Shown here: piece by piece, positions 54,276 through 62,289 of the stretch
How positions within the stretch are numbered: position 1 is the first letter of the stretch
How the letters are laid out: every line of letters starts with the position of its first letter
Assembly (NCBI RefSeq): GCF_024449095.1
Contig: NZ_CP024629.1
Span: 62,001-126,000 of the forward strand
Source: Vibrio coralliilyticus
GTDB lineage: Bacteria > Pseudomonadota > Gammaproteobacteria > Enterobacterales > Vibrionaceae
Direction: 5' to 3'
DNA: 64,000 nt
Translations under genes and position numbers: made by a program
The notes under the pieces: model-generated
Databases searched by the model: none
What the model was told of the DNA's origin: nothing
Seen by the model: only the letters and a program-made list of their open reading frames with translations

Positions 54276-55007
54276 CTAATGAGCTGGGTAGGTTTGTATG
54301 ATGAAATTCCGTTCAGTGTTGCTCATTGGAATTGCTCGTATGCAGCCTTTTCCATCTCCTACATAAGTAACATAGAATGAGTTATGTAACTCTGGAATGC
54401 GCGACACCGCTTCTTTTTCCCTTTCTATAAAGAGCTTGTATTCATCATGAGGAACAACCACCGGAAGTGCCTGCCTTCCCATGGTTTTAATATAACGTCG
54501 ATGCTCACGACCTCGTGAATCTACCGAGAAGGTGTTATCTCCAACTTTATAGTGAAGTCCAATAACATAGAGCTCTGTGCGCGTAGAACCGTCTGAATTC
54601 TCCGAAATATTTTTGCGTAGTATTCCATAAGCGGCAGCTGCTTTTAGTGCTTGCTGGTGATCTATCACTTTAGTGTAGAAATACGGCCAAGATAGGTACT
54701 TGGCAAGATACTTGATGTCCTTGTTTTTTATCAGGCTACGCTTGTTGTACTTTGAAAGAGCTATGCCATAAACCGACTCCAGTTCCCAAACACGATCATT
54801 TAGAGGGTGTTTTGTTTTACTGGTATAACACGACAAGGCGCATAGGAATTCCTTCACCTTTAACTGAGATAGGTATTCGTTTTCATTCTGGACTACTGGC
54901 GAGTCTGACAACTCATCAATCTTCTCAAGTGCAAGTGTATAGCGTTTGTCAATCTCCAAAGCTGCGCTGTTGTCGGTATGATATTGAATGGCTTCCGTAA
55001 TGTTCAT
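54276..55007 (-). CDS. Hypothetical protein (243 aa)
   Basis: A soluble helical N-terminal half and a mixed C-terminal half (MNITEAIQYHTDNSAALEID start). No motif recognised. It probably heads a transcript of this and the three smaller genes down to 53118. Confidence 0.6.
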   Translation of the reverse strand: MNITEAIQYHTDNSAALEIDKRYTLALEKIDELSDSPVVQNENEYLSQLKVKEFLCALSCYTSKTKHPLNDRVWELESVYGIALSKYNKRSLIKNKDIKYLAKYLSWPYFYTKVIDHQQALKAAAAYGILRKNISENSDGSTRTELYVIGLHYKVGDNTFSVDSRGREHRRYIKTMGRQALPVVVPHDEYKLFIEREKEAVSRIPELHNSFYVTYVGDGKGCIRAIPMSNTERNFIIQTYPAH

Positions 55008-55008
55008 G

Positions 55009-55060
55009 ATATGTATCTCGCTTAATTGTTCGCTCTAAGTCGCAGTGAGCGTATGCATCG
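55009..55060 (-). repeat. Intercistronic hairpin leader, copy 3
   Basis: The leader of the 54276 gene holds CGCTCTAAGTCGCAGTGAGCG (55030-55050), a variant of the leader hairpin seen at 53538, 53898 and 56939. Confidence 0.5.
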
Positions 55061-55220
55061 AACGGTCATTGTTACTGTATATAATGACAGTGTAAATGTT
55101 AATATGTATATATTTATCAGTCGCTTAACTTTACAATCGTCCGACCCTCTGAATGGCAGTTTTGATTTATAAATAAGACGTTTTTTTCTAAAACGTGGTT
55201 TTTGGGGTGCTTGAAAGCAT

Positions 55221-55250
55221 AAAAAAGCCCCCAAGATTTGGAGGGCTTAA
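55221..55250 (-). terminator. Intrinsic terminator after the adenine methyltransferase gene
   Basis: On the minus strand AAGCCCTCC-AAATCTT-GGGGGCTT is followed by TTTT. It ends the transcript of the 55268 gene, so the 55007 gene must have its own promoter in 55020-55220. Confidence 0.75.
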
Positions 55251-55267
55251 AGCTGGTGGTCTTGATG

Positions 55268-56938
55268 TTATGCGGCTAGTAGTAAAGGAACGCTATTATT
55301 AGTTAGCTGCAAGTTAGCCTTAAAGCAGGTCGCGGCCTGTTCTGGTGTGATGTTTAATTCATTGCATGCCTGTTCGGTATTCTTCACCCAGCCACGCAAG
55401 CGGCCAAACTCAACATTCAGTCGCATGATGAAATCTTGATTAAATTTGACGTGCGCATTGCCATTTTTAAACGCCTTGGCTTCAAATAGCACTACCTCGC
55501 GGCCTAGTGTGTGGTTGTAGTATTTAAATTCTTGCTTCTTGTTGCTTTGCCACTCCCGAGCCTTTGCGGCATCGGTTATGCTCGTATCAAAGCCCAAGTT
55601 AGCGGCTACGGTTAAAAGATCGCTAAAGAAGTTAGCGCACGATGCTGTTAAATTATGGTCAGTGCGTTCATGTGCCCACTCTGTAACCTGAATCCCTCCC
55701 GTTCGTGTGACAACAACGCGATAATCCAGCTTATAACGATCAAGGCCGTCAGGTTTGCGACAGTAGCGCCACTGTTCATCACCAAATGTATTTGCATTCG
55801 ATTTGTATAATTGAACATTTGCTTTTTCTGTCATGTACTCCACCAGCTCAACCAACTGAGAATCAAAGTATTCATTGGCATTCTTAATGCTCCAAATGAC
55901 AATGGCGTGCGCGTTCTCTGCGTTAAAATCAACGTGAGTGTGTTTGGTTAATGTTTCAAGCATACGTTCGCGGCTTTTGGTTGCCAGCTTATCGGTGATG
56001 ACCCCAAGGTTATTGAATAGTTCTTTCCAATAGAAATCCTTAAGTGAATTGATTTTCAGCTCTAATGCACCCTGTACGGATTCAATACTCACATCCAGTT
56101 CGTTAAGCAGATCGGCGTCTAACTCGTTCAGCTTTAGATATGTATTCATGAGCTCCTCCATATCCCGAAAATACAGGGTTTCAAGTGTCTTTACTAAGCC
56201 CTCATCTTTGATTAACTGCTGAGAGTTGCTCACGTTCTGCTGTGCATTAGCTAAGTCTTGCTTTTGTTTTTGCCATTCTGAACGCTTTGACTTGTTGGCG
56301 GATACTTTGAAGTGCTTGCTGAACCATAAAGAAAAGGGCTCCACCTTCAGAGTGGGTGAATAATGTGTGCTGCGGCGTTTGTATGCCAAATCAACTTTAA
56401 CGATATCGATGAAAGCTCGTGCCTGGCGATCAGCATTTAAGAAGTTACCCGAATAGATAACGGTCGTTTGGGCTTGTCGGCTTTCTAGTGCTAGCGAAAT
56501 GCTTTCGTTGTTTACCCAGCGTTGAGGGATGACCAAATAGATCACCTCTGCGTTAGCCTCAGTTATGATTTTCTCACACCACTGCGCATATGTACTATAT
56601 GGCGGATTGCTAAATACTACATCGACTTTCTTATCTATCAGCGTGTTTTGGGTAAAATCAGTCCCAACAACAAATACATCCTTATGCATCGCATTAAGAA
56701 GCGGTTTAGATTTTTCAATCGCGTATTTTTTCCCCTTGGTCAGCGTGGCCAGTGCAGAGCCGTCACCCGCCCCACAGTCCAATACTGAGCATGACAAATA
56801 GTCATCTTCGCGATTGTATGGGCAATGAATTTTCCACAGATCATCTCGTATCGCTTGGAGCATTTCCGGTGTAGTTGGGTAGTACTCAAAATCGGCCTGC
56901 TCGCTCTTCAGAAGCTTAACCATTGCATTAGTAGACAT
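55268..56938 (-). CDS. N6-adenine-type DNA methyltransferase with DUF4942 domain
   Basis: A 556-residue SAM-dependent methyltransferase. Motif I is LDCGAGDG (53-60), motif IV the catalytic NPPY (111-114). A long coiled region (about 200-290) follows, and the C-terminal 270 residues resemble DUF4942 of plasmid methyltransferases. No restriction partner is near. ATG 56938 follows ACGAGGTAATATT and the leader hairpin copy 4. Together with two cytosine-5 methyltransferases it makes this replicon rich in DNA modification. Confidence 0.75.
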   Translation of the reverse strand: MSTNAMVKLLKSEQADFEYYPTTPEMLQAIRDDLWKIHCPYNREDDYLSCSVLDCGAGDGSALATLTKGKKYAIEKSKPLLNAMHKDVFVVGTDFTQNTLIDKKVDVVFSNPPYSTYAQWCEKIITEANAEVIYLVIPQRWVNNESISLALESRQAQTTVIYSGNFLNADRQARAFIDIVKVDLAYKRRSTHYSPTLKVEPFSLWFSKHFKVSANKSKRSEWQKQKQDLANAQQNVSNSQQLIKDEGLVKTLETLYFRDMEELMNTYLKLNELDADLLNELDVSIESVQGALELKINSLKDFYWKELFNNLGVITDKLATKSRERMLETLTKHTHVDFNAENAHAIVIWSIKNANEYFDSQLVELVEYMTEKANVQLYKSNANTFGDEQWRYCRKPDGLDRYKLDYRVVVTRTGGIQVTEWAHERTDHNLTASCANFFSDLLTVAANLGFDTSITDAAKAREWQSNKKQEFKYYNHTLGREVVLFEAKAFKNGNAHVKFNQDFIMRLNVEFGRLRGWVKNTEQACNELNITPEQAATCFKANLQLTNNSVPLLLAA

Positions 56939-56985
56939 AATATTACCTCGTTTGATTGTTGGCGCTCTAGGTCGCAGTGAGCGCG
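56939..56985 (-). repeat. Intercistronic hairpin leader, copy 4
   Basis: GGCGCTCTAGGTCGCAGTGAGCG (56962-56984) in the leader of the methyltransferase gene is the fourth member of the leader-hairpin family. The stem GCGCTC/GAGCG is kept by paired changes relative to copy 1 (GCGCCC/GGGCG), which argues that the RNA structure matters. Confidence 0.55.
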
Positions 56986-57185
56986 TTATTTAACGGGGTC
57001 TAGTCTGTCCTTTTTAGGGTGGTAATTGCAATTGATATATTTGTTAACTTATTGATTATATTGGTTTATTTTTGGGTTTGGCTGTGATTGAACTTTCGCG
57101 TTTTAAATCTTTTTTATAAGAAGACGTTGAGGTTTTAAAGAGTGACATTCAGTCCTGGCAAGTCAATCCTAATCTCTCTTGTTTT

Positions 57186-57230
57186 TGTAATTGTTTTATA
57201 TACATGTGGCGTGTAATTGTTATAATTACA
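57186..57230 (+). promoter_or_regulatory. Regulon promoter with paired operators
   Basis: Boxes TGTAATTGTTTTATATACA (57186-57204) and TGTAATTGTTATAATTACA (57212-57230) start 26 bases apart. -10 TATAAT at 57221-57226; the -35 (TATACA, 57199-57204) is weak. Drives 57277 and following small genes. Confidence 0.8.
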
Positions 57231-57276
57231 CAATCAACTTAATCGAAAGCTAACGGAAACAACAAAGGAGAGCACC

Positions 57277-57498
57277 ATGGCAACATTTTCAAGCATCACT
57301 AAAGTAGTTAACGATGAGTGTCTTGTTAAGCCTAGCATCACCCTAGAATGTCGTCGTTTTATGCCAAAAGACAAACGTTGGACAGTCACTTGCCGAAGCG
57401 GCTGGCCTATGGACAATCCAATTTCAGTTGATCGCCATGTGTCTAGGAGCCGCGCTAGGGAGCTAGCTCAAACATTTTTACGTGAAATGACTATTTAG
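57277..57498 (+). CDS. Small basic hypothetical protein (73 aa)
   Basis: ATG 57277 follows AAAGGAGAGCACC. Basic residues are spread along the chain (RRFMPKDKRW; RHVSRSRARELAQTF). First gene of a regulon unit. Unknown function. Confidence 0.6.
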   Translation: MATFSSITKVVNDECLVKPSITLECRRFMPKDKRWTVTCRSGWPMDNPISVDRHVSRSRARELAQTFLREMTI

Positions 57499-57510
57499 AG
57501 TTGGTCTAAG

Positions 57511-57540
57511 CGCTGCGCTCGCTGGTGGTTGAGCGCAGCG
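57511..57540. repeat. 10-bp hairpin with GCTGGTGG in the loop
   Basis: CGCTGCGCTC and GAGCGCAGCG flank the loop GCTGGTGGTT, so the Chi-like octamer is presented in the loop. It sits between two small genes. Confidence 0.6.
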
Positions 57541-57577
57541 GTTACGCCAATTACAAAGGAAATAGAGAGGCAGAAAT

Positions 57578-57844
57578 ATGACAGCTCAATCTAAGACAAT
57601 TGATGCAAATGAAGCACCAACAGGCTTTTATGCAGTACTTAAAAGCGAGCTTACTAATCCAACGGGAGATTACCCAAATATCTGTACACATTGCGATTGG
57701 CGTAAACAATGTTGTGACCCGAAAACAGATTTACGCTTGAACATTCACCGATGCATGAGCGACCCACTGATTACGGAAAGTGGAGATAAAGTAGAGCGCA
57801 ATGATGGGTGTTCAGTTGTCTTTAAACGAATTGAACTCAGCTAA
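57578..57844 (+). CDS. Cys-rich hypothetical protein (88 aa)
   Basis: Contains ICTHCDWRKQCCDPKTD and HRCMSD, a possible zinc or metal site. ATG 57578 follows AAAGGAAATAGAGAGG. Unknown function. Confidence 0.6.
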   Translation: MTAQSKTIDANEAPTGFYAVLKSELTNPTGDYPNICTHCDWRKQCCDPKTDLRLNIHRCMSDPLITESGDKVERNDGCSVVFKRIELS

Positions 57845-57886
57845 CTTATTATCAACTAACATCCCACCGAAATACGAGGTAAACAA

Positions 57887-58150
57887 ATGAATAGTTCAGT
57901 ATGGGGCAAAGACCAATTAGGTTTCTTTCTAAATGGAGATACCACGGAACGTGTGGCTGAGGGAGGAGTTAGCGGTATTGTTAACACCTCTACTCAACCA
58001 AGTAGCATTTATGTATTTGGCTACGAAGGTCAGCACAAAGCGGTTAAAAATCTTATTGGTAAGGCTGGGGTCACTAGAGATTCGGTAGTGATTGACAATA
58101 GTTCCCAAAAGAAACTTGGTAACGCTGCCTCATTCTCGGAATTAAATTGA
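57887..58150 (+). CDS. Hypothetical protein (87 aa)
   Basis: Starts MNSSVWGKDQLGFFLNGDTT after ACGAGGTAAACAA. No motif recognised. Its stop is followed by a hairpin repeat. Confidence 0.55.
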   Translation: MNSSVWGKDQLGFFLNGDTTERVAEGGVSGIVNTSTQPSSIYVFGYEGQHKAVKNLIGKAGVTRDSVVIDNSSQKKLGNAASFSELN

Positions 58151-58163
58151 GAGCTAACTTACT

Positions 58164-58214
58164 CGATGCGCCACCAGTCGATTGAGGCGCATCTGGTACG
58201 TTTTGCAAAAAAAC
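58164..58214 (+). repeat. Terminator-like hairpin repeat with GTTTTGCAAAAAAAC
   Basis: GATGCGCC...GGCGCATC forms an 8-bp stem, with CCACCAG in its loop, followed by CTGGTAC and GTTTTGCAAAAAAAC (58200-58214). The segment at 62796-62849 repeats it with few changes. It could terminate plus-strand transcripts. Confidence 0.6.
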
Positions 58215-58241
58215 GAACAACTACTAAGGCAATTAAGACTT

Positions 58242-58424
58242 ATGACTAGACAGCTAAAGGTAACTGCTTACAAAACCGAATCAGATTATGCGAATGGCAT
58301 TGCAGAGTATGTATATGAAAGCGAGGTTAACGAGAAGTTAGCGATCAATGCTCATAATGACTTTGAAGAGTCTGGGTACTGGCTTGTAACAACAACCAAT
58401 GAAGAAGGTAAGTTGATTCACTAA
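58242..58424 (+). CDS. Hypothetical protein (60 aa)
   Basis: ATG 58242 (MTRQLKVTAYKTESDYANGI) is preferred over an upstream start inside the hairpin repeat. Acidic soluble protein, unknown function. Confidence 0.55.
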   Translation: MTRQLKVTAYKTESDYANGIAEYVYESEVNEKLAINAHNDFEESGYWLVTTTNEEGKLIH

Positions 58425-58430
58425 ACGCCA

Positions 58431-58465
58431 CCAGCGCGGATATCTAGCTGGTTTTCTTGAAAAAC
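58431..58465 (+). repeat. CCACCAGC hairpin and GTTTTCTTGAAAAAC element
   Basis: CCACCAGC-GCGGATATCTA-GCTGG followed by TTTTCTTG, with GTTTTCTTGAAAAAC at 58451-58465. Same family as 53088 and 46941. Confidence 0.5.
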
Positions 58466-58579
58466 TGAATTATCTAACATTGGAGTGAAAGCTAGTTTAG
58501 TGATTCGTTTACCCAACGATAGGATTTCATGCTCCATACTGAAATCTAAACACCCCCTCACTTCTGCCCATCACATAGT

Positions 58580-58612
58580 AAAAGACCGCCATATATCTTA
58601 TAGCGGTCTTTT
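58580..58612. terminator. Bidirectional intrinsic terminator
   Basis: AAAAGACCGC and GCGGTCTTTT form a 10-bp stem with a 13-nt loop. It ends the minus-strand gene at 58627 and can also stop plus-strand transcripts. Confidence 0.8.
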
Positions 58613-58626
58613 CGTTGTTAGGCTGC

Positions 58627-59079
58627 CTAAAACATTGATGCTTCAAATCCGGCCATTAACTTCCTTTGGTGAATTTGGTTTTGGGTTGAGCGCACTTCAC
58701 TTTCAGTATCAAGAGCGCTTTTTACCAGCGCTAATATATTCAAGTCACCAATATGATGCTCATCCAGATAGAGATCATACGTGTACTCACCGTCAAACGT
58801 TACACGGATGCGGTCATCAAACATCTCATATTGAAATAGTTGGTTGCTTGCTGCGTAAATGAGCTGCTCGGGTTCAGCTTGTCGAACTACTCGGGGCTCG
58901 CCATATTCGACACCTCCAGAGATATACACAATTGATTGTGTCATGGTTAGGACGCTTTTAAGAGCATCGCAGGAAAGGTTTGGTAAATCCATATTCACCA
59001 ACAGTTGGGAAACAGTTTGTTCTGCCTGCTTTTCGATGCGCTTTGCATTCAAGTCAAAGATTTGAGCTGTGTTCTGCAT
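58627..59079 (-). CDS. Hypothetical protein (150 aa)
   Basis: Soluble protein (MQNTAQIFDLNAKRIEKQAE start) with ATG 59079 after AGGAATACATCT. No recognised motif. It is divergent from the 59234 unit. Confidence 0.6.
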   Translation of the reverse strand: MQNTAQIFDLNAKRIEKQAEQTVSQLLVNMDLPNLSCDALKSVLTMTQSIVYISGGVEYGEPRVVRQAEPEQLIYAASNQLFQYEMFDDRIRVTFDGEYTYDLYLDEHHIGDLNILALVKSALDTESEVRSTQNQIHQRKLMAGFEASMF

Positions 59080-59161
59080 AGATGTATTCCTGATTAATGT
59101 TAACTGACCGAATTATTGTACCGCATTTAAAGTTATTGTTAAGCAAAAATACTCAATTTAA

Positions 59162-59206
59162 TGTAATTATTTTATTGACATCGCTAGTGTCATTATTACA
59201 ATTACA
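59162..59206 (+). promoter_or_regulatory. Regulon promoter with paired operators
   Basis: Boxes TGTAATTATTTTATTGACA (59162-59180) and TGTCATTATTACAATTACA (59188-59206) start 26 bases apart. -35 TTGACA at 59175-59180, -10 TACAAT at 59197-59202, spacer 16. Drives the leader peptide and the genes from 59283. Confidence 0.8.
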
Positions 59207-59233
59207 TTTATTAAGTCGAAAAGGAGGGGAACC

Positions 59234-59290
59234 ATGAAATCAAAGCACGTATTTTCACTAGGACTTCTAAAGGCGGTCAGCCATGTCTAA
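59234..59290 (+). CDS. 18-residue leader peptide
   Basis: ATG 59234 follows the strong AAGGAGGGGA and encodes MKSKHVFSLGLLKAVSHV. Its stop overlaps the ATG of the next gene (59283) by eight bases, so it is likely to control that gene by translational coupling. Confidence 0.45.
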   Translation: MKSKHVFSLGLLKAVSHV

Positions 59291-59537
59291 TTTGCTTAAG
59301 TCATTAGCCATTCAATCAGACAACAATAGCACCTACATTGCTCTTCCTAATGGTGAAGTGATTGAATTCACGGAACTCGATAACGCGTTATACGTTGACC
59401 ACCGAGAGCAACTTGGGGGAGATAGTCTTGGGGCTGTATGTATAAACATGAGCGCTAATGATTGTCGCGCTGCTAGGAACGAACACAGGGAGGCCACCAG
59501 CTCAATGGCCACTCAAATATTTAATCAAGACATCTAA
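59283..59537 (+). CDS. Hypothetical protein (84 aa)
   Basis: Acidic soluble protein (MSNLLKSLAIQSDNNSTYIA start) with no known motif. It overlaps the leader peptide and has no separate strong ribosome site. Confidence 0.6.
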   Translation: MSNLLKSLAIQSDNNSTYIALPNGEVIEFTELDNALYVDHREQLGGDSLGAVCINMSANDCRAARNEHREATSSMATQIFNQDI

Positions 59538-59547
59538 GGGAATAGCA

Positions 59548-59724
59548 ATGGAAAAACTACACATCAAATGCACTTGCGGTCGCGATGAAAAGCTTACAGA
59601 GCAGCAAGCTGATTGTTTGCATTGGCAAGAGTCTGAAACTGTAACGTGCGGTTGCGGCAAGTCACTGCCATACAAAGGCCATGATGAGGTTAGAGGTTAT
59701 GGAGTGGCATGGGTGCAGGAATAA
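59548..59724 (+). CDS. Small zinc-ribbon protein (58 aa)
   Basis: CTCGRDEKLT near residue 8 and TVTCGCGKSLPYKGH near 33 are two CxC pairs, probably a zinc ribbon. ATG 59548 follows AAGGGAATAGCA, 10 bases after the previous gene. Confidence 0.6.
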   Translation: MEKLHIKCTCGRDEKLTEQQADCLHWQESETVTCGCGKSLPYKGHDEVRGYGVAWVQE

Positions 59725-59790
59725 GGATAGAGATTGGTAGCCCCCGCTGGTGGAGCATTCAACAAAACCATGAACGTACGGAAAGGAATT

Positions 59791-60105
59791 ATGGACAAAG
59801 AACTCACTTTTTCACTCACCATTGCTTACGAAACTGACACAGAAGACCAGATCATTTGTGAATCCTCATTGAAAGAGAACTTAGCGACCGCTATTGAAAA
59901 CCAGCGTGTGAATGGTGCGCTAACACCTGATGACATTTCAGCCACGAAGGTAGTCATTGAAATGGTGGAAGATGATAAACGTTGTCATGAATGCGGGTTG
60001 AAGTTTGAGATTGATTCAGGGGGCATCGCCAAGCACTTTGATGATTATGGCGATCATGACTGGGTAGCAGATGGCGACCATGTCCCATATGCAATTGAAT
60101 CGTGA
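59791..60105 (+). CDS. Hypothetical protein with CxxC motif (104 aa)
   Basis: ATG 59791 (MDKELTFSLTIAYETDTEDQ) follows GGAAAGGAATT. The C-terminal part has KRCHECGLKFEI followed by His residues, a possible zinc site. The spacer before it carries GCTGGTGG (59750). Confidence 0.6.
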   Translation: MDKELTFSLTIAYETDTEDQIICESSLKENLATAIENQRVNGALTPDDISATKVVIEMVEDDKRCHECGLKFEIDSGGIAKHFDDYGDHDWVADGDHVPYAIES

Positions 60106-60164
60106 ACCCCCAATAACTCTAAGAGCGTAAATAACTGAGCCTTAGATAAGGGGGATGACATGTT

Positions 60165-60467
60165 ATGAATACTGTAGAAACAGAAGTGTTATACAAATAC
60201 GTAAGCAACCTTGATGAGAGAGGAGCCAACCTATTTGTTTCATCAGAATGCACTAATATGTGCTTTTTCAAGAAACTGGCTGATAACGTGTATTTTCAGT
60301 TTGGCTTTACTCCTGAAAATTACCCTGCAATAGAGTCGGGAATAATTGAAATTACAGATAAGCAGTTGATTGAGCACATTCACACAAATTGTGGAGGGTG
60401 GTTCGCTCGTAAATGCTCTTTAGATGTCGATCTAGATAACTCCGGTTTCGTTGTCGAACTCGACTAG
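60165..60467 (+). CDS. Hypothetical protein (100 aa)
   Basis: Soluble acidic protein (MNTVETEVLYKYVSNLDERG start), following AAGGGGGATGACATGTT. Unknown function. Confidence 0.55.
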   Translation: MNTVETEVLYKYVSNLDERGANLFVSSECTNMCFFKKLADNVYFQFGFTPENYPAIESGIIEITDKQLIEHIHTNCGGWFARKCSLDVDLDNSGFVVELD

Positions 60468-60531
60468 CGGCCTTATTCGACGCTCCCGTAGGGTGTATCC
60501 GACAACGCTACTTTTTACAAGGAAAGGACTA

Positions 60532-60915
60532 ATGACAATTTTTAACGCAACACTTCAAGATGTATTGGATTTCCATGGGCGAACCACAGAATGGGAAGAG
60601 GCTTGTTCTGCTGGGAAGTTCTTTACAGTGGCAACACGCTTACTTGGTGGTGGATATGCCATTGGCTCAACAGGTGAAGACCACAAACCCCTTCCAGATC
60701 TTTATCCGACATTAGCTGATGCCAATAGAGAGAACCAAGAACTCATTAATTCATACCTTGATGACATCAGGAATGGTGATCGTGAAGAAGGGGATGAGTG
60801 GGATGGTGAAGTCCTTGAACTTAACTGGAGTGGTAGCACTCAAGTTGTAGAGCTTGCTATTGATGGTGACGTGTTACATGAAGGGGATTGGCGAGAAATG
60901 GCAGGCATTCTTTAA
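60532..60915 (+). CDS. Hypothetical acidic protein (127 aa)
   Basis: ATG 60532 (MTIFNATLQDVLDFHGRTTE) follows AAGGAAAGGACTA; an upstream in-frame start would overlap the preceding gene. Very acidic (NGDREEGDEWDGEVLELNW). Acidity and position in a plasmid-type array raise the possibility of a DNA mimic or anti-restriction protein, but no motif supports it. Confidence 0.6.
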   Translation: MTIFNATLQDVLDFHGRTTEWEEACSAGKFFTVATRLLGGGYAIGSTGEDHKPLPDLYPTLADANRENQELINSYLDDIRNGDREEGDEWDGEVLELNWSGSTQVVELAIDGDVLHEGDWREMAGIL

Positions 60916-60946
60916 CTGCCCCCTAGCAAATGGAAAGTAGACCATA

Positions 60947-61213
60947 ATGCAAAGAGTTACTAACAAACTATTATCTGAATTACAGCGCACCCATATCACC
61001 CCAGTTCATCAAAACATTATTGAGCTGGTGGAAAGGGGATTTCACGTAATGTTTGACACAACGACTTGTGAAGGAGTTGCTACCAAATCCGATCTCAAAA
61101 TCACTTTTCTAATTGGAGGTGAGAACGTCTATTTTGATTACAGCGCTTACACCAAATGTGGTGTTGGCAGCTTTATAGACCAACTCACCGAACTCCACAA
61201 AGGCTTGGATTAA
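60947..61213 (+). CDS. Hypothetical protein (88 aa)
   Basis: Soluble protein (MQRVTNKLLSELQRTHITPV start) with two Cys residues. No family recognised. Same-direction array of the 59.2-61.8 kb unit. Confidence 0.55.
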   Translation: MQRVTNKLLSELQRTHITPVHQNIIELVERGFHVMFDTTTCEGVATKSDLKITFLIGGENVYFDYSAYTKCGVGSFIDQLTELHKGLD

Positions 61214-61268
61214 TCGATTGCACTGCTAATACCAATACGACAACAGATAGAAGCGGGACACCAACACA

Positions 61269-61523
61269 ATGAAAACATTAGAGCTGCATGTGTATGGAAT
61301 CATCATTTCATACAACTCGGAGGATGATAAAAAAGGATGCGCTATCAGCACTGATTTAAAAGAACTACCAGAAACAGAGGAGAACGCGGAGTTCAATTGT
61401 GCGGTCGATGGGATTGAGTCGATGATACTCGGTCATTTCGCCGCAGGTATTGACGTTAAATGTGAAGCTTACTTGGAGGGGCTTGAAACGGCATACAACG
61501 CAGTTAGTGCTCAATTTAGCTAG
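61269..61523 (+). CDS. Hypothetical protein (84 aa)
   Basis: Acidic soluble protein (MKTLELHVYGIIISYNSEDD start). No motif recognised. Confidence 0.55.
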   Translation: MKTLELHVYGIIISYNSEDDKKGCAISTDLKELPETEENAEFNCAVDGIESMILGHFAAGIDVKCEAYLEGLETAYNAVSAQFS

Positions 61524-61636
61524 TTTTGCCGCTGCTTAACCCCAGACAGAGCTCATTACTAAACGAACTAACAAAGCAACTTAAAGACTGGAGTGTGTGG
61601 CGCATCCATAGATATGAAGGATAGCGATGCCGCCAC

Positions 61637-61765
61637 ATGATGGACACAAGACCTTTAGCACTCAATATCCATTCCAAACACGCCATTAGTGATATCAAAC
61701 CAGGTACAGCACTATTCATTTATGAATCCCACCAGGATGAAAATGTTCAGGACATGATTTTCTAA
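61637..61765 (+). CDS. Possible small protein (42 aa)
   Basis: MMDTRPLALNIHSKHAISDI and 22 further residues, following ATGAAGGATAGCG. It is too short to assign but the composition is protein-like. Confidence 0.4.
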   Translation: MMDTRPLALNIHSKHAISDIKPGTALFIYESHQDENVQDMIF

Positions 61766-61799
61766 AACATGCTAATTAGGGCTTAAATATACGCTGGTG

Positions 61800-61814
61800 G
61801 TTTTGCAAAAAAAC
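61800..61814. repeat. GCTGGTGG followed by GTTTTGCAAAAAAAC
   Basis: CGCTGGTGG at 61793-61801 runs directly into GTTTTGCAAAAAAAC (61800-61814). Same family as the elements at 53104 and 58200. Confidence 0.5.
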
Positions 61815-61978
61815 TTTATCAAATTAGGTCGATTCGGGATTAAAGTGTGTATTGCACTAACTGACACAATCCGAATTCAGCTTTCCGTGAAAGTCTGCCC
61901 CTGCATGGACTACACTAAGTAGGCAGGGCGTTAATTGCCATTGTCTGTATTTCCCCAATAACACGGAGATTACTGACA

Positions 61979-62278
61979 ATGAGCAAAGCCAGTTCACTTC
62001 AACCTAACCAAATTAATCGCGTTCTACGTTCCTGTAAAGCAATCCAACATGGACAAGCCAAAGCCTGTTCAATCGCTTTAAGTCATGCAGCACTGCGCGT
62101 TACCGAAATAGCACTTCTCGATGTGAAAACAGTCTTGTTACCAATTCAGTGATATCTGGGGTCAGTTTAGAACAAATGGCAAGAGTGCTCGGACATAGTG
62201 ACGCAAGCACTACAATTTTCTACGTCTGCATTCAACAAGCACGCATCCGAGAAATAAACTCTCTGCATTGGCTGTGAA
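61979..62278 (+). pseudogene. Tyrosine integrase remnant with internal deletion
   Basis: The start (MSKASSLQPNQINRVLRSCK) and box I (ALRVTEIALLDVKTVL, with the first catalytic Arg) of a phage-type integrase are present. After a stop, the C-terminal box (ARVLGHSDASTTIFY) follows within 60 bases. The middle of the enzyme is deleted. A shorter relic of the same start lies at 46.8 kb. Confidence 0.65.
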
Positions 62279-62289
62279 CCTTATCAGCA

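Noticed and set aside
58485..58862. Plus-strand 125-codon frame
   Set aside because: It runs through a strong terminator and lies opposite the better-supported gene at 58627.
60532..60915. Naming the acidic 127-residue protein an anti-restriction (Ard) protein
   Set aside because: Acidity alone is not enough; no Ard motif can be seen.
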